From Prochlorococcus sp. AG-402-N21 (GTDB lineage Bacteria; Cyanobacteriota; Cyanobacteriia; PCC-6307; Cyanobiaceae), in the NCBI GenBank assembly GCA_003216435.1, contig QCIW01000006.1, positions 1-57,063 on the forward strand: DNA of 57,063 nucleotides, given 5' to 3'. The notes under the pieces are model-generated. The model searched no databases. It was not told the DNA's origin and saw only the letters and a program-made list of their open reading frames with translations. Made by a program: the position numbers and the translations under genes. How positions within the stretch are numbered: position 1 is the stretch's first letter; every line of letters starts with the position of its first letter. Positions 46,001 to 56,393 of the stretch are shown here, one piece after another.

Positions 46001-47584
46001 GGTAACTTGAGCAAACCTTTGCTTGAAGTAGTCGTATAGAAGATGTGGCTTGTCGGAAAGGATTGCGAGTGGAATATCATCGCCCATGCAATATGTTGGT
46101 TCTTTTGCACTCCCTGCCATTGATTCAATAATTAAGTCAAAATCCTCAGCTGAAAACCCGAAGGCTGTTTGCTGTTGTAGTAGTTCTGATTTCTCAAGTT
46201 GTGCTTTTTCTTGCCAAGGTTGATTAGAGATATGAATGTGCTTTTTCTGAAGCATATTGATGTAAGGATATCTGCTTGCGGCTTCTTTTTTGACATCCCA
46301 ATTGCGAAGAAGCCTTCTTTTCTCAAGGTCGACAGCAAGCATTTGACCTGGCCCAAGTCTACCCTTCTCGATTATTGTTTTTTCTTCAATTTCCACAACG
46401 CCCGTTTCGGACCCCATGATTACAAAACCATCACTTGTGATGGAATAACGCGCTGGTCGCAATCCATTGCGATCTAGTGTGGCACCTATATTTGAACCGT
46501 CTGTAAAGACAAGGAGTGCTGGCCCATCCCATGGCTCTTGCATGCCTGCTGCATATTCATAAAAAGCAGTTATTTCTGGTTTGTTATTTAATTCAGGTTG
46601 ATTCCTGAAGGCCTCTGGAACAAGGGTTAAAAGACTATCGGTTATAGGTCTGCCGCTTCTTACAAAGAGTTCGAGAATTGCATCTAAATTTGCCGAATCA
46701 CTAAATTGGTCGTTGACTATTGGTTTGAGGTCTTCTGCAATATCTCCCCAAAGTTCATTCAAGCTTACTTCTGATGCTTTTGCCCAATTTAGGTTGCCAA
46801 GTAGAGTGTTTATTTCGCCGTTGTGACCTAGAAGCCTCATAGGTTGTGCAAGTGGCCATCGAGGTAAAGTGTTTGTACTAAATCTTCGGTGGTAAACCGC
46901 ATATGAAATTTTAAAGTTCTCATCTTGAAGATCTTCGTAAAAAGCTGGTAGAATTTCAGATCTAACCATGCCTTTATAGACGATCGTATGAGCACTGAGA
47001 GAAGTGATATACAAGTCAATAGATTTCTTTCCCCAAGCCTCTTTTATGCGTTGACCAATACGTCTTCTTAGTTGAAAGAGAATTGAATCTAGTGCTTTAC
47101 CTTTTTGTTCTCCTTTTACAAGCCATTGAGTGATAAAGGGAGCATTATTTCTCGCTAAGGGCCCTAAACATGAGATGTTGACGGGTACATCTCTCCATCC
47201 TAGAGATGTTAGGTTTAGATATTGCGCTTCTTGCTCGCAAATTATTTTAGCTTGATTTCGAAGTTCTTTATTTTGGGGCATGAAAATCATGCCTAATCCA
47301 GTTGAATCTTCAGGAGCTTTTTCAGCAGCATCCCAGATATTTTTTAAATAAGTCCATGGGATTTCGCAAAGGATGCCCGCCCCATCTCCAGAATCACTGT
47401 CTCCACCGCATCCTCCGCGGTGTTCCATACAACTTAAGCCTCTTATCGCTTGCTGTAGGACCCAATTGCTTTTTTTGCCTTCAATTTGAGCGATAAAACC
47501 CACTCCACAGGCATCTTTCTCTCCAGACAGTGCGTTAGGAGAGTGGCTATCGCAGTAGGGCCAATTAATGGGATCTTTAAGCAT
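43004..47584 (-). CDS. glsF: Ferredoxin-dependent glutamate synthase
   Basis: Protein of 1526 residues starting at the ATG at 47584 (MLKDPINWPY); an in-frame TTG 9 bases earlier is less likely. The N-terminal amidotransferase domain has the Cys in KDACGVGF; the FMN/3Fe-4S part includes CRICHTNKCPVGVATQ-like CHTNKCPVGVATQQE; the C-terminal GXGXG domain (FAVRNSGVKAVVEGSGDH) is complete. It converts glutamine and 2-oxoglutarate to two glutamates using ferredoxin, the main ammonia-assimilation step here. Confidence 0.97.
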   Translation of the reverse strand: MLKDPINWPYCDSHSPNALSGEKDACGVGFIAQIEGKKSNWVLQQAIRGLSCMEHRGGCGGDSDSGDGAGILCEIPWTYLKNIWDAAEKAPEDSTGLGMIFMPQNKELRNQAKIICEQEAQYLNLTSLGWRDVPVNISCLGPLARNNAPFITQWLVKGEQKGKALDSILFQLRRRIGQRIKEAWGKKSIDLYITSLSAHTIVYKGMVRSEILPAFYEDLQDENFKISYAVYHRRFSTNTLPRWPLAQPMRLLGHNGEINTLLGNLNWAKASEVSLNELWGDIAEDLKPIVNDQFSDSANLDAILELFVRSGRPITDSLLTLVPEAFRNQPELNNKPEITAFYEYAAGMQEPWDGPALLVFTDGSNIGATLDRNGLRPARYSITSDGFVIMGSETGVVEIEEKTIIEKGRLGPGQMLAVDLEKRRLLRNWDVKKEAASRYPYINMLQKKHIHISNQPWQEKAQLEKSELLQQQTAFGFSAEDFDLIIESMAGSAKEPTYCMGDDIPLAILSDKPHLLYDYFKQRFAQVTNPPIDPLREKLVMSLEMHLGRRKSPLLVEENLNAIIHLNTPVLNEKELIDITNHGLKTTTLSTLVDISKGIDGLKEKLTILCFEAENLTRNGTEILILSDRGMNSETTYIPPLLAVGAVHHHLLTKGLRLHTSLIVDTAQCWSTHHFACLIGYGASAICPWLTLETTRHWWNLPKTQKLFESGKLPPLTIGQAQNNLKKALEDGLRKILSKIGISLLASYHGAQIFEAIGIGADLIDIAFKGTTSRIAGLTLKELASETIRFHSKAFPTLDRNKLEFLGFVQYRSSGEFHLNSPEMSKLLHTAVKEGPGYDHFSTYQNFLENRPTTALRDLLTFRVAKSPLPIDEVESAENICARFCTGGMSLGALSREAHEVLAIAMNRIGGKSNSGEGGEDPARFNTLTDVDTDNRSATLPTIKGLVNGDTACSAIKQIASGRFGVTPEYLRSGKQLEIKVAQGAKPGEGGQLPGPKVDPYIAKLRNSKPGVALISPPPHHDIYSIEDLAQLIHDLHQIHPSAKVSVKLVAEIGIGTIAAGVAKANADVIQISGHDGGTGASPLSSIKHAGLPWELGLTEVHNSLLENGLRDRVLLRTDGGLKTGWDVLIAALLGAEEYGFGTVAMIAEGCIMARICHTNKCPVGVATQQERLRERFPGLPEHVVNFFLFIAEEVRQLMSILGISRMEDLIGRTDLLQARDVNLYKTQQVDLSSLIKPHNNSTNRSWLKHELDAHSNGNVLENELLLKSEIQEAIKYHRETSHTIPIVNTDRSVCARISGEIAKEHGNQGFEGQLNLTFIGAAGQSFGAFLIKGMNIVLIGEANDYVGKGINGGQITVIPPIQRDNASDQVILGNTCLYGATGGKLFALGRAGERFAVRNSGVKAVVEGSGDHCCEYMTGGIVVVLGATGRNVGAGMTGGVAFILDESELFDQKVNKEIVQIHKLTTSEQENILRPLLEEHLQHTKSEKARKILTNWSHWKHKFKVIVPPSEKSKLGIQEIRTVLT

Positions 47585-47943
47585 GATCTTCAACCGTACT
47601 GCCTCCCCTCTCCAAGCGAGAAGAAATTTGTACGAAGGGCATTTGAGGATCTAAGAGTGGCAGTTCTCTTGATTCATGATTTGTAAGCACTTATTGGCTT
47701 TTGGTCAATAGCAGGTACTGCCTAATTACTTCTATAGCGCTTAATGGAGATAATAGGGGTATTTTTTGATTGATTTGACATGCCCTTAAATGATGATTTC
47801 CTGGTAATTCATTAAAAACTTCCTAAGGCATTTTATGAGAAATTTGACTTCACTAGCTCAAAAATAAATATGATGGTCGTATGACCGAGTAATCTGTTTA
47901 TTTATTAGATCAGGTCTAATTAGCGGCCAAAGCTTCATTTTCA
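47585..47943. other. Divergent promoter region between glsF and rpsL
   Basis: About 360 bases without a real ORF. It should hold the glsF promoter on the minus strand and the str operon promoter on the plus strand. The only element I can point to is the -35/-10 pair described at 47844. No clear transcription-factor site was recognised, such as an NtcA palindrome GTA-n8-TAC, near glsF. Confidence 0.5.
47844..47874 (+). promoter_or_regulatory. Candidate promoter of the str operon
   Basis: TTGACT (47844-47849) and TATGAT (47869-47874) are near-consensus -35 and -10 elements separated by 19 bases, slightly long. Transcription would start near 47880, leaving a leader of about 60 bases before rpsL. 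Confidence 0.35.
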
Positions 47944-48318
47944 ATGCCAACCATTCAACAACTCATAAGAACCGGGAGATTTACTCTCACAAGGAAGACC
48001 AAGTCCCCCGCATTGAAAGCATGTCCAGAAAGACGAGGTGTTTGTACTCGGGTGTACACATCTACACCCAAAAAACCCAACTCAGCATTGCGTAAAGTTG
48101 CAAGAGTTCGCTTAACTTCTGGATTTGAAGTAACTGCTTATATCCCTGGAATAGGTCACAATCTTCAAGAACATTCAGTTGTTTTGCTAAGAGGTGGAAG
48201 AGTTAAGGATCTTCCAGGTGTTCGATATCACATAATTCGTGGAACTCTTGATACTGCTGGTGTGAAAGACCGTCGTCAGGGTCGTTCTAAATACGGAGCC
48301 AAATCTCCCAAAGAGTAA
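47944..48318 (+). CDS. rpsL: 30S ribosomal protein S12
   Basis: Protein of 124 residues. The decoding-site segments [11 protein letters not shown] and [12 protein letters not shown] are intact, including the lysine at position 43 associated with streptomycin sensitivity. First gene of the str operon. Confidence 0.97.
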   Translation: MPTIQQLIRTGRFTLTRKTKSPALKACPERRGVCTRVYTSTPKKPNSALRKVARVRLTSGFEVTAYIPGIGHNLQEHSVVLLRGGRVKDLPGVRYHIIRGTLDTAGVKDRRQGRSKYGAKSPKE

Positions 48319-48369
48319 ATAATTATCATTTAGTTTTTTAAACAACTTTTAATTAAATTATTTTTTTCC

Positions 48370-48840
48370 ATGTCTAGAAGAAATGCCGCCGAAAAACGAC
48401 CAGTTTTACCTGATCCTCAATTTAACAATCGATTAGCCACGATGATGGTTCATCGACTTATGAAGCATGGGAAAAAATCAACAGCGCAAAGAATATTATC
48501 TGATGCTTTTGGTCTGATAAATGAACGTACAGGTTCTAATCCTCTTGAACTTTTTGAGACAGCTATTAAGAATGTCACACCCCTGGTGGAAGTAAGAGCT
48601 CGCAGAGTTGGGGGAGCTACTTATCAAGTTCCAATGGAAGTTCGCCAAGAACGAGGAACTGCAATGGCTCTTAGGTGGCTAGTAAATTTTTCTAGAGCAA
48701 GAAATGGCCGCAGTATGGCTCATAAGCTTGCAGGTGAGTTGATGGATGCTGCAAATGAATCTGGAAGTGCTGTTCGTAAGAGAGAGGAAACTCATAAAAT
48801 GGCAGAAGCGAATAAAGCCTTTGCACATTATCGATATTGA
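48370..48840 (+). CDS. rpsG: 30S ribosomal protein S7
   Basis: Protein of 156 residues. [20 protein letters not shown] and [23 protein letters not shown] are conserved. S7 nucleates 30S head assembly. It is 51 bases after rpsL and 81 bases before fusA. Confidence 0.97.
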   Translation: MSRRNAAEKRPVLPDPQFNNRLATMMVHRLMKHGKKSTAQRILSDAFGLINERTGSNPLELFETAIKNVTPLVEVRARRVGGATYQVPMEVRQERGTAMALRWLVNFSRARNGRSMAHKLAGELMDAANESGSAVRKREETHKMAEANKAFAHYRY

Positions 48841-48921
48841 AAATCTATTAAAAACTTTCTTTTTTGCAGACGGGCTTGTAGAGTCTCTCCCGCCTTTTAA
48901 GCCTTAAACGGAGAGTTATCT

Positions 48922-50997
48922 GTGTCTCGCGACTTTCCCCTGGAACGGGTAAGAAATATCGGTATTGCTGCTCATATTGATGCAGGTAAAACCACAACTA
49001 CCGAAAGAATTTTATTTTATTCAGGAGTGGTTCACAAGATTGGTGAAGTCCATGATGGTGCTGCAGTTACCGATTGGATGGCACAAGAGAGAGAAAGAGG
49101 AATAACAATTACTGCAGCTGCAATCTCTACCAGTTGGCAGGAGCACAGAATCAACATTATTGATACTCCAGGCCACGTTGACTTCACTATTGAAGTTGAG
49201 AGGTCTATGAGGGTGCTGGATGGCGTTATAGCGGTCTTTTGTGCTGTCGGAGGTGTTCAGCCTCAATCAGAGACCGTTTGGCGCCAGGCAGATCGTTATA
49301 GCGTCCCAAGAATGGTCTTTGTAAATAAAATGGATCGAACTGGGGCAGACTTCTTGAAAGTTTATGGTCAGATTAAAGATCGGCTAAAAGCCAATGCCGT
49401 TCCTATTCAATTACCAATAGGTGCAGAAGGAGAGTTGAAGGGGATTATTGATTTAGTGGGAAATAAGGCATATATCTACAAAAATGACCTTGGTACTGAT
49501 ATTCAGGAAACTGATATCCCTGCCGAAATGGCAGATGAAGCAGCGGAATGGCGAAATAAGTTGATGGAAAGTATTGCAGAAACAGATGAAGAATTGATTG
49601 AACAATTTCTTGAGAATGGAGAATTAACTGATGAACAATTAAAGAAAGGAATAAGAGAGGGTGTATTAAAGCAAGGCCTAGTTCCGCTTTTATGTGGTTC
49701 TGCTTTTAAAAATAAGGGAGTTCAGTTGTTATTGGATGCAGTTGTTGATTATTTACCTGCACCGGTTGATGTTCCGCCTATCCAAGGGCTTTTACCAAAC
49801 GGGAAAGAAGCGATTAGGCCATCTGATGATAATGCGCCTTTTAGTGCACTAGCTTTTAAGGTTATGGCAGATCCATATGGGAAGTTGACATTTGTCAGGA
49901 TGTATTCAGGAATTTTGGAAAAGGGTAGTTATGTAATGAACTCAACTAAGGATTCAAAAGAGCGTATTTCGCGACTAGTAGTTCTTAAAGCCGATGAGAG
50001 AGAAGAAGTTGATCAATTAAGAGCTGGAGATTTAGGAGCGGTCCTTGGCCTGAAAAGTACAACAACTGGAGATACCTTATGCACAACTGATGATCCAATT
50101 GTTCTAGAGACTCTTTTCATTCCTGAACCAGTTATTTCTGTTGCCGTAGAGCCAAAAACAAAAGGGGATATGGAGAAGCTTTCCAAAGCTCTGCAATCTC
50201 TATCTGAAGAGGATCCTACATTTCGTGTCAGTACTGATCAAGAGACTAATCAAACAGTGATTGCAGGTATGGGTGAACTGCATTTGGAGATACTTGTTGA
50301 TCGTATGTTGAGGGAATTCAAGGTCGAAGCAAATATAGGCGCCCCTCAAGTTTCTTATAGAGAAACAATTCGTTCAAGTTCTAAAGGTGAGGGTAAATAT
50401 GCAAGGCAAACAGGAGGTAAGGGACAATATGGTCATGTTGTGATCGAAATGGAACCTGGAGAACCTGGATCAGGGTTTGAATTTGTCAATAAAATTGTTG
50501 GTGGTGTTGTCCCCAAGGAATATATTGGACCAGCTTCAAATGGAATGAAGGAAACTTGTGATTCTGGAGTTCTTGCTGGATATCCATTGATTGATGTCAA
50601 AGTGACTATGGTTGATGGATCTTTTCATGATGTGGATTCTTCTGAGATGGCCTTTAAGATTGCAGGATCTATGGCTTTTAAAGATGGTGTCAAGAAGTGC
50701 AATCCTGTTCTTCTTGAACCCATGATGAAAGTCGAAGTAGAGGCTCCTGAAGATTTCTTAGGCTCTATTATTGGAGACCTGTCCTCTCGACGAGGACAGG
50801 TTGAAGGACAGTCTATTGATGATGGACAATCTAAAGTACAATCAAAGGTTCCTTTGGCTGAAATGTTCGGGTATGCCACTCAATTGCGTTCGATGACTCA
50901 AGGCCGAGGTATCTTCTCTATGGAATTCAGCAATTATGAGGAAGTTCCTCGAAATGTTGCTGAAGCCATCATCTCTAAGAATCAGGGCAATTCCTGA
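48922..50997 (+). CDS. fusA: Elongation factor G
   Basis: Protein of 691 residues with a GTG start. The GTPase motifs [15 protein letters not shown] (G1), DTPGHVDF (G3) and [10 protein letters not shown] (G4) are intact; domain IV contains [15 protein letters not shown] and ASNGMKE, and the C-terminal domain [10 protein letters not shown] follows. It drives translocation on the ribosome. Confidence 0.97.
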   Translation: MSRDFPLERVRNIGIAAHIDAGKTTTTERILFYSGVVHKIGEVHDGAAVTDWMAQERERGITITAAAISTSWQEHRINIIDTPGHVDFTIEVERSMRVLDGVIAVFCAVGGVQPQSETVWRQADRYSVPRMVFVNKMDRTGADFLKVYGQIKDRLKANAVPIQLPIGAEGELKGIIDLVGNKAYIYKNDLGTDIQETDIPAEMADEAAEWRNKLMESIAETDEELIEQFLENGELTDEQLKKGIREGVLKQGLVPLLCGSAFKNKGVQLLLDAVVDYLPAPVDVPPIQGLLPNGKEAIRPSDDNAPFSALAFKVMADPYGKLTFVRMYSGILEKGSYVMNSTKDSKERISRLVVLKADEREEVDQLRAGDLGAVLGLKSTTTGDTLCTTDDPIVLETLFIPEPVISVAVEPKTKGDMEKLSKALQSLSEEDPTFRVSTDQETNQTVIAGMGELHLEILVDRMLREFKVEANIGAPQVSYRETIRSSSKGEGKYARQTGGKGQYGHVVIEMEPGEPGSGFEFVNKIVGGVVPKEYIGPASNGMKETCDSGVLAGYPLIDVKVTMVDGSFHDVDSSEMAFKIAGSMAFKDGVKKCNPVLLEPMMKVEVEAPEDFLGSIIGDLSSRRGQVEGQSIDDGQSKVQSKVPLAEMFGYATQLRSMTQGRGIFSMEFSNYEEVPRNVAEAIISKNQGNS

Positions 50998-51046
50998 TCT
51001 GTAAAATAAAACTAAATTTCTAACCAAACCCCGATTCTTTAAAAAA

Positions 51047-52240
51047 ATGGCTCGCGAGAAGTTCGAAAGAAACAAGCCTCACGTCAACATTGGAACAATA
51101 GGCCACGTTGACCATGGCAAAACTACCCTTACAGCTGCAATCACTAATGTGCTTGCTAAAAAGGGACAAGCTGAAGCTCAGGATTATGGCGATATTGATG
51201 GCGCCCCTGAAGAGCGTGAAAGAGGTATCACGATCAATACCGCTCACGTTGAGTACGAAACAGAGGGACGTCATTATGCCCACGTTGACTGCCCTGGTCA
51301 CGCTGACTATGTGAAAAATATGATTACAGGGGCAGCGCAAATGGATGGAGCAATTCTTGTTTGTGCAGCAACGGATGGTCCTATGGCTCAAACCAAGGAA
51401 CATATTCTTTTAGCAAAACAAGTTGGTGTCCCTGCACTTGTAGTTGCTCTTAATAAGTGCGACATGGTCGATGACGAAGAAATTATTGAGTTAGTTGAAA
51501 TGGAGATCTCAGAACTCCTTGAAGGATATGGATTTACTGACGTACCAATTGTTAAAGTTTCAGGCTTAAAAGCCCTAGAAGGAGATGCTGATTGGGAGTC
51601 TAAGGTTGAAGAATTAATGGCGGCTGTAGATTCTAAAATCCCTGAACCCGAAAGAGAAATAGATAAGCCATTCTTGATGGCTGTTGAAGATGTTTTTTCA
51701 ATCACTGGCCGCGGAACAGTAGCAACTGGGCGAATTGAAAGAGGTAAGGTAACAGTTGGAGAAGAGGTTGAAATTGTTGGTATCCGAGATACTCGTTTAA
51801 CGACTGTTACTGGTGTTGAAATGTTCAGAAAGCTTCTTGATGAAGGAATGGCTGGGGACAATGTTGGATTACTACTTAGAGGAATTCAAAAAGAAGACAT
51901 AGAAAGAGGAATGGTTCTTGTTAAGAAGGGCTCTATTACTCCACATACGAAGTTTGAAGGGCAGGTTTATGTTTTGAAAAAAGAAGAAGGAGGAAGGCAC
52001 ACACCTTTCTTTGCAGGTTATCGCCCACAGTTTTATATTCGTACAACCGATGTTACCGGCCAAATAACTGCCTTTACTGCAGAAGACGGAAGCAATGTAG
52101 AGATGGTTATGCCTGGAGACAATATTAAAATGACTGGAGAATTAATTTGTCCTGTCGCTATTGAACAAGGCATGAGATTCGCAATTAGAGAAGGCGGACG
52201 CACAATTGGTGCAGGTGTTGTTTCAAAGATTGTTGAGTGA
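51047..52240 (+). CDS. tuf: Elongation factor Tu
   Basis: Protein of 397 residues. [51 protein letters not shown] and [10 protein letters not shown] cover the G1-G4 motifs. It delivers aminoacyl-tRNA. A strong inverted repeat follows the stop at 52248-52277. Confidence 0.97.
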   Translation: MAREKFERNKPHVNIGTIGHVDHGKTTLTAAITNVLAKKGQAEAQDYGDIDGAPEERERGITINTAHVEYETEGRHYAHVDCPGHADYVKNMITGAAQMDGAILVCAATDGPMAQTKEHILLAKQVGVPALVVALNKCDMVDDEEIIELVEMEISELLEGYGFTDVPIVKVSGLKALEGDADWESKVEELMAAVDSKIPEPEREIDKPFLMAVEDVFSITGRGTVATGRIERGKVTVGEEVEIVGIRDTRLTTVTGVEMFRKLLDEGMAGDNVGLLLRGIQKEDIERGMVLVKKGSITPHTKFEGQVYVLKKEEGGRHTPFFAGYRPQFYIRTTDVTGQITAFTAEDGSNVEMVMPGDNIKMTGELICPVAIEQGMRFAIREGGRTIGAGVVSKIVE

Positions 52241-52247
52241 TAATTGC

Positions 52248-52277
52248 ATGATGGTCAGGAAAGTACCTGACCATCAT
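52248..52277 (+). terminator. 12-bp perfect hairpin after tuf
   Basis: ATGATGGTCAGG (52248-52259) pairs exactly with CCTGACCATCAT (52266-52277) around AAAGTA. No long T-run follows, so it may be a processing or partial-termination site before rpsJ, which lies about 110 bases further on. Confidence 0.55.
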
Positions 52278-52385
52278 TTAGGATTTACTTACTAGGATCT
52301 AAATTTTTAGTAAATACTAAAAATCAATTGAATCTTGAAAACTTGCCATCCCTTTCTCTTAAAGGTAATCAGTTAGATTTTTCTT

Positions 52386-52706
52386 ATGTCCACAGCAATT
52401 GCTCAACAGAAGATAAGGATTCGTCTCAAAGCGTTTGACAGACGTATGCTTGATCTTTCATGCGAAAAAATTATAGAAACAGCTGACAACACAGCAGCTA
52501 CAGCTATTGGACCGATTCCACTTCCAACAAAAAGAAAAATTTATTGTGTTCTTAGATCCCCTCATGTAGATAAAGATTCAAGAGAACACTTTGAAACCCG
52601 TACCCATAGACGAATTATTGATATTTATAGTCCATCTGCGAAGACGATCGATGCGCTTATGAAATTAGATCTCCCTAGTGGTGTTGATATAGAAGTTAAA
52701 CTTTGA
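52386..52706 (+). CDS. rpsJ: 30S ribosomal protein S10
   Basis: Protein of 106 residues. [20 protein letters not shown] and [19 protein letters not shown] are conserved. It ends the str cluster, the cyanobacterial arrangement, instead of heading the rplC operon. S10 binds NusB in antitermination as well as the 30S head. Confidence 0.97.
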   Translation: MSTAIAQQKIRIRLKAFDRRMLDLSCEKIIETADNTAATAIGPIPLPTKRKIYCVLRSPHVDKDSREHFETRTHRRIIDIYSPSAKTIDALMKLDLPSGVDIEVKL

Positions 52707-52761
52707 AACTTTTAAATCATCATTTTCTAGAACCAGTCTCTATTATTCAGTTGTATTTTTA

Positions 52762-53433
52762 ATGGTTCCCGTGACCGAACTTTCAGTCAGGGAGTTGCCG
52801 CTTTTCCCGCTCCCAGAGGTTGTCCTTTTCCCTCAAGAAGTTCTTCCTCTTCATATTTTTGAATCGCGTTATCGAATAATGCTTCAGAGTGTATTGGATT
52901 CTGATAGTCGTTTTGGGGTGGTTAGGTTAGATGCTAATTCTAAAAAAATTGCTGATGTTGGATGCTGTGCTCAAATAATTAAGCATCAAACTTCTGAAGA
53001 TGGAAGGAGCAATATCGTCACGATTGGTCAACAGAGGTTTCGTATTCTTGAGATAACAAGAGAAGCTCCCTTTTGCACGGCTTTGGTGACTTGGATTGAT
53101 GATCTACCAGTAAATGATCAGGATGATTTGTATAAGCTATCTGAATCAGTTTTAGGTGCTTTAAAAGATGTTGTTCTTTTGAGTGGCAAATTAACCGATT
53201 CTCAGACCTCTTTGCCAGAGAATTTACCTGAAATTCCAAGGGAATTATCTTTTTGGATTGCTTCTCATTTAGGTGGACCTGCTGCTGACGAGCAACAACA
53301 ACTTCTCGAGATGCAGGATACTACTAAGCGGCTAGAAAGAGAGTTTCAAATGTTAGATAATACAAGGCGGCAACTGGCTGCAAGAACTGCATTGAAAGAT
53401 ACTTTTTCTAATGCAGACCAGAAAAACAATTGA
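52762..53433 (+). CDS. LON-N (ATP-dependent protease N-terminal) domain protein
   Basis: Protein of 223 residues. The start VRELPLFPLPEVVLFPQEVLPLHIFESRYR is diagnostic of the Lon substrate-binding domain; there is no AAA+ or protease domain. Free-standing LON-N proteins are widespread in cyanobacteria, with unknown function. It overlaps the methyltransferase start by one base (TGATG). Confidence 0.85.
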   Translation: MVPVTELSVRELPLFPLPEVVLFPQEVLPLHIFESRYRIMLQSVLDSDSRFGVVRLDANSKKIADVGCCAQIIKHQTSEDGRSNIVTIGQQRFRILEITREAPFCTALVTWIDDLPVNDQDDLYKLSESVLGALKDVVLLSGKLTDSQTSLPENLPEIPRELSFWIASHLGGPAADEQQQLLEMQDTTKRLEREFQMLDNTRRQLAARTALKDTFSNADQKNN

Positions 53434-54368
53434 TGTTAATGTGGCTTTTATTTATATTCTTCATATTTAGTGCATTCCTAGGATTCCTATTTACTTGGCT
53501 TAGAAAAGATCGAATTTATATGTCGAGTAAAAGTGTTGCAAATGCTTATGACAAATGGACTAATGATTCTCTTTTGGAAAATCTATGGGGAGAGCATATT
53601 CATCTCGGTTATTACAAGTCTTTAAAGAAAAAAAGAGATTTTCGTCAGGCTAAAATTGATTTTGTTCATGAATTAGTCCATTGGAGTGGTTTGGATAAGC
53701 TGCCCAAAGGTTCTCGAGTTCTTGATGTTGGATGTGGAATTGGTGGTAGTGCAAGAGTTTTAGCTCTTGATTATGGATTTGATGTTTTAGGGATAAGCAT
53801 TAGTCCAGCTCAGGTTCAACGTGCTAATCGTCTTACTCCTGAGGGATTACTTTGTCGCTTTGAAGTTATGGATGCACTTGATTTAAAATTAGATAAGGGC
53901 AGTTTTGATGGAGTTTGGAGTGTCGAAGCAGGCCCTCACATGCCTAATAAGCAAAGATATGCAGATGAAATGCTTCGAGTAATCAGACCTGGAGGAGTCT
54001 TGGCGTTAGCCGATTGGAATCGACGTGATATTTCTTATGGATCAATGAGTACGTTTGAGCAATTTATTATGAAGCAATTGCTTAATCAGTGGGCTCATCC
54101 TGAATTCTCTAGTATTAATAGTTTTAAGAAAAATTTATTAGACAGTCGATATAATGGTGGCTATGTAGATACAGATGATTGGACTAAATATACTTTACCC
54201 TCTTGGAATGATTCGATATTGGAAGGACTAAGACGTCCTGAGGCAATATTTAGTCTAGGTGCTCCTGGGTTATTTAATGCTATAAGAGAAATACCTACGA
54301 TTCTTATGATGAGATGGGCTTTTGCAACTGGATTGATGAAATTTGGAGTCTTTAAAACGAGGGGTTAA
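53433..54368 (+). CDS. MPBQ/MSBQ methyltransferase (tocopherol/plastoquinone)
   Basis: Protein of 311 residues from the ATG at 53433. An N-terminal membrane anchor (about 4-24) precedes SSKSVANAYDKWTNDSLLE, then LWGEHIHLGYY and the SAM site VLDVGCGIGGSARVLA; the late PTILMMRWAFATGLMKFGVF is also conserved. It matches the Slr0418 type that methylates 2-methyl-6-phytylbenzoquinol and the solanesyl form. It acts at the thylakoid or envelope membrane. Confidence 0.9.
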   Translation: MLMWLLFIFFIFSAFLGFLFTWLRKDRIYMSSKSVANAYDKWTNDSLLENLWGEHIHLGYYKSLKKKRDFRQAKIDFVHELVHWSGLDKLPKGSRVLDVGCGIGGSARVLALDYGFDVLGISISPAQVQRANRLTPEGLLCRFEVMDALDLKLDKGSFDGVWSVEAGPHMPNKQRYADEMLRVIRPGGVLALADWNRRDISYGSMSTFEQFIMKQLLNQWAHPEFSSINSFKKNLLDSRYNGGYVDTDDWTKYTLPSWNDSILEGLRRPEAIFSLGAPGLFNAIREIPTILMMRWAFATGLMKFGVFKTRG

Positions 54369-54372
54369 TAGA

Positions 54373-55212
54373 CTAGTCTTCTATTTTTTGATTAGGATAA
54401 GAACCAAAAAAGATAATATTTTCACATAAAGGTTCTAGTTTTTCTTTTAATTTCTTATTGATGTCTTTTGTATCATTTTTTAATTCAATATCTATAAAAA
54501 AAGTATATTCACCTAACTCTCTTTTAGAGGGTCGAGATTCGATTCTACTCATATTCAATCCTAAGCTGGCAATAGCATTTAATGCATTTAATAGCGCGCC
54601 AGGAGCATTTGAATGAAGTGAAAATGCCAAACTTGTAAATTGACTTGGCTGATCGATTTCTTGGGTGTGTAGTAATACAAATCTTGTGCAATTTCCTTCT
54701 ATATCATTGATTGGATAGGCAAGTTCTTTGAGGTCTTGCAATTCTTTTACTTCTTTAGATCCTATAGCTGCTCGAAATTTACTACCCCTAATCATTCTAA
54801 TTGCTTCTGAGGTTGAATTAGTAGGGAGCAAAACAGCATTTGGGAGGTTGTTATTTAACCATTCACTGCATTGTGCAAGTGCTTGTGGATGAGATAACAC
54901 TTCTGAGATATCAGTAATCAAGCCACTGCTATATAAGGCGTGACGAATAGGAAGTACTAATGCTCTTCTAATGAACAATTCAGGATGAGCCCAGAGAGAA
55001 TCTAGGGTTGTAGTAACTCCTCCTTCTACAGAGTTCTCTATAGGTACTACAGCAGCTTCACAATGCTTATTGGCAGCATGCTCAATAACTGAACGAAGAC
55101 TCTTGCAAGGTAAAAACTCTGGTGCATCTAGGTTCTCGAGGGTTGCTAAAAGGATTGCGGCCTTTTCTGCATAGCTTCCTTTTGGTCCTAGATAAGCCAC
55201 TTGAGTGGGCAT
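54373..55212 (-). CDS. pheA: Prephenate dehydratase
   Basis: Protein of 279 residues from the ATG at 55212 (MPTQVAYLGPKGSYAEKAA). The catalytic NCTRFVLL Thr-Arg motif and a C-terminal ACT domain with ESRPSKRELGEYTFFIDIE, which binds phenylalanine, are present; there is no chorismate mutase domain. It makes phenylpyruvate in phenylalanine synthesis and is expected to be feedback-inhibited. Confidence 0.95.
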   Translation of the reverse strand: MPTQVAYLGPKGSYAEKAAILLATLENLDAPEFLPCKSLRSVIEHAANKHCEAAVVPIENSVEGGVTTTLDSLWAHPELFIRRALVLPIRHALYSSGLITDISEVLSHPQALAQCSEWLNNNLPNAVLLPTNSTSEAIRMIRGSKFRAAIGSKEVKELQDLKELAYPINDIEGNCTRFVLLHTQEIDQPSQFTSLAFSLHSNAPGALLNALNAIASLGLNMSRIESRPSKRELGEYTFFIDIELKNDTKDINKKLKEKLEPLCENIIFFGSYPNQKIED

Positions 55213-55264
55213 TAGCAAAAAATTGAGTAAGAGAAGATAAGATCATGCCCATAAGCATCTGAAC

Positions 55265-55780
55265 ATGTCTCTGGCTTTTCAAGCAAAACAGAAACTCGAT
55301 CTTTCAGTAAGAAGCAATTCTGAGCGTCTTTCTGAGTATCTCTTGGAAGAGGAAAGAGTTGTTGGTGCCATGCTTGATCCCAATAAGCTTACCCCTCTTG
55401 GTCCAAGTAGTTTTAGATATGTTGTTACTAGTTTTAATGTATTCCAATTGCAAGTGAATCCAGTTGTAACTATCGGAGTAGTCAGTTCGGAAGGGAAATT
55501 AAGCATGCATGTTACAGATAGTCAGTTGGATGGTCTTGGTTTTATTGATGACTTTGACTTGAAGCTCAAAGCTACTTTAGAAGCTACAACACAAGGATTA
55601 GAAGGTGAGGCACTTTTAGGAGTAACAGTAAGTCAACCATCTCTTTTAAGGTTGATTCCTCCGAAAATTCTTGAATCCACCGGGCAATCTATTCTCAATG
55701 GCATTTTGGTAGGAATTAAAGCACGGGTTGGCAAACAACTTATTGAAGATTTCAACGATTGGTGTCGAGAAAACCAATAA
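55265..55780 (+). CDS. DUF1997 family protein
   Basis: Protein of 171 residues. The body (EEERVVGAMLDPNKLTPLGPSSFRYVVTSF ... GFIDDFDLKLKATLEA) is typical of the cyanobacterial/plastid DUF1997 family, a START/SRPBCC-like fold. Function unknown. It is divergent from pheA with about 50 bases between starts. Confidence 0.8.
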   Translation: MSLAFQAKQKLDLSVRSNSERLSEYLLEEERVVGAMLDPNKLTPLGPSSFRYVVTSFNVFQLQVNPVVTIGVVSSEGKLSMHVTDSQLDGLGFIDDFDLKLKATLEATTQGLEGEALLGVTVSQPSLLRLIPPKILESTGQSILNGILVGIKARVGKQLIEDFNDWCRENQ

Positions 55781-55803
55781 CAAAGAAGATATTATTTTCT
55801 GGG

Positions 55804-56391
55804 TTATGTAAGAGGAATATTTTTTAGGAAAGTAATTCTATGCATCTTTGATGGGCCATAGCATTTTATTTGTTTCCGATGGAACTCTGTACCATATCCA
55901 ACGTTAGTCTCTAATCCATAGTGAGGGAATTTCTTAGATAATCGCTTAATTAATTCATCTCGAGAGGATTTGGCTATAACACTTGCTGCTGCAATTGCTG
56001 GTGATTTGCTTTCGCCTTGAATTAAAACCTCTTGATTCCCTTTCCATTGTCGTATTGGAAGTATTCCATCAACTAGTACCAATTCTGGTTGCTTGGATAA
56101 TTTTTGAAGTGCTCTTAGCATTGCTTTTTCGGTTGCTATACGGATTCCTATAGTGTCGACTTCTCGGGCCGATGCCTGCCCAACCCCCCAAGCTTGCGAA
56201 TTCTCTTGAATAATTGGAGCCAAAAAGGATATTTTTTTCTTGCTTAATTTTTTGCTGTCTTTTAAACCGAAATTAATTAACTTTTGTGCATGAAAATCAT
56301 TTAATATAACTGCCGCGGCAAATACAGGCCCAAACAAAGATCCTCTTCCGACTTCATCTACTCCTGCAATTATGGCTTGTTTTATGCTCAC
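55804..56391 (-). CDS. rnhB: Ribonuclease HII
   Basis: Protein of 195 residues. The active-site motif [19 protein letters not shown] with D and E, LVDGILPI (second Asp) and the later [20 protein letters not shown] (third Asp) are present. It removes single ribonucleotides and RNA from RNA-DNA hybrids. It directly follows the RNase E gene (two bases apart), a conserved cyanobacterial pair. Confidence 0.95.
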   Translation of the reverse strand: MSIKQAIIAGVDEVGRGSLFGPVFAAAVILNDFHAQKLINFGLKDSKKLSKKKISFLAPIIQENSQAWGVGQASAREVDTIGIRIATEKAMLRALQKLSKQPELVLVDGILPIRQWKGNQEVLIQGESKSPAIAAASVIAKSSRDELIKRLSKKFPHYGLETNVGYGTEFHRKQIKCYGPSKMHRITFLKNIPLT

Positions 56392-56393
56392 CT

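Noticed and set aside
47486-47686. 66-codon plus-strand frame at the glsF 5' end
   Set aside because: Antisense shadow of the conserved glutamate synthase N-terminus.
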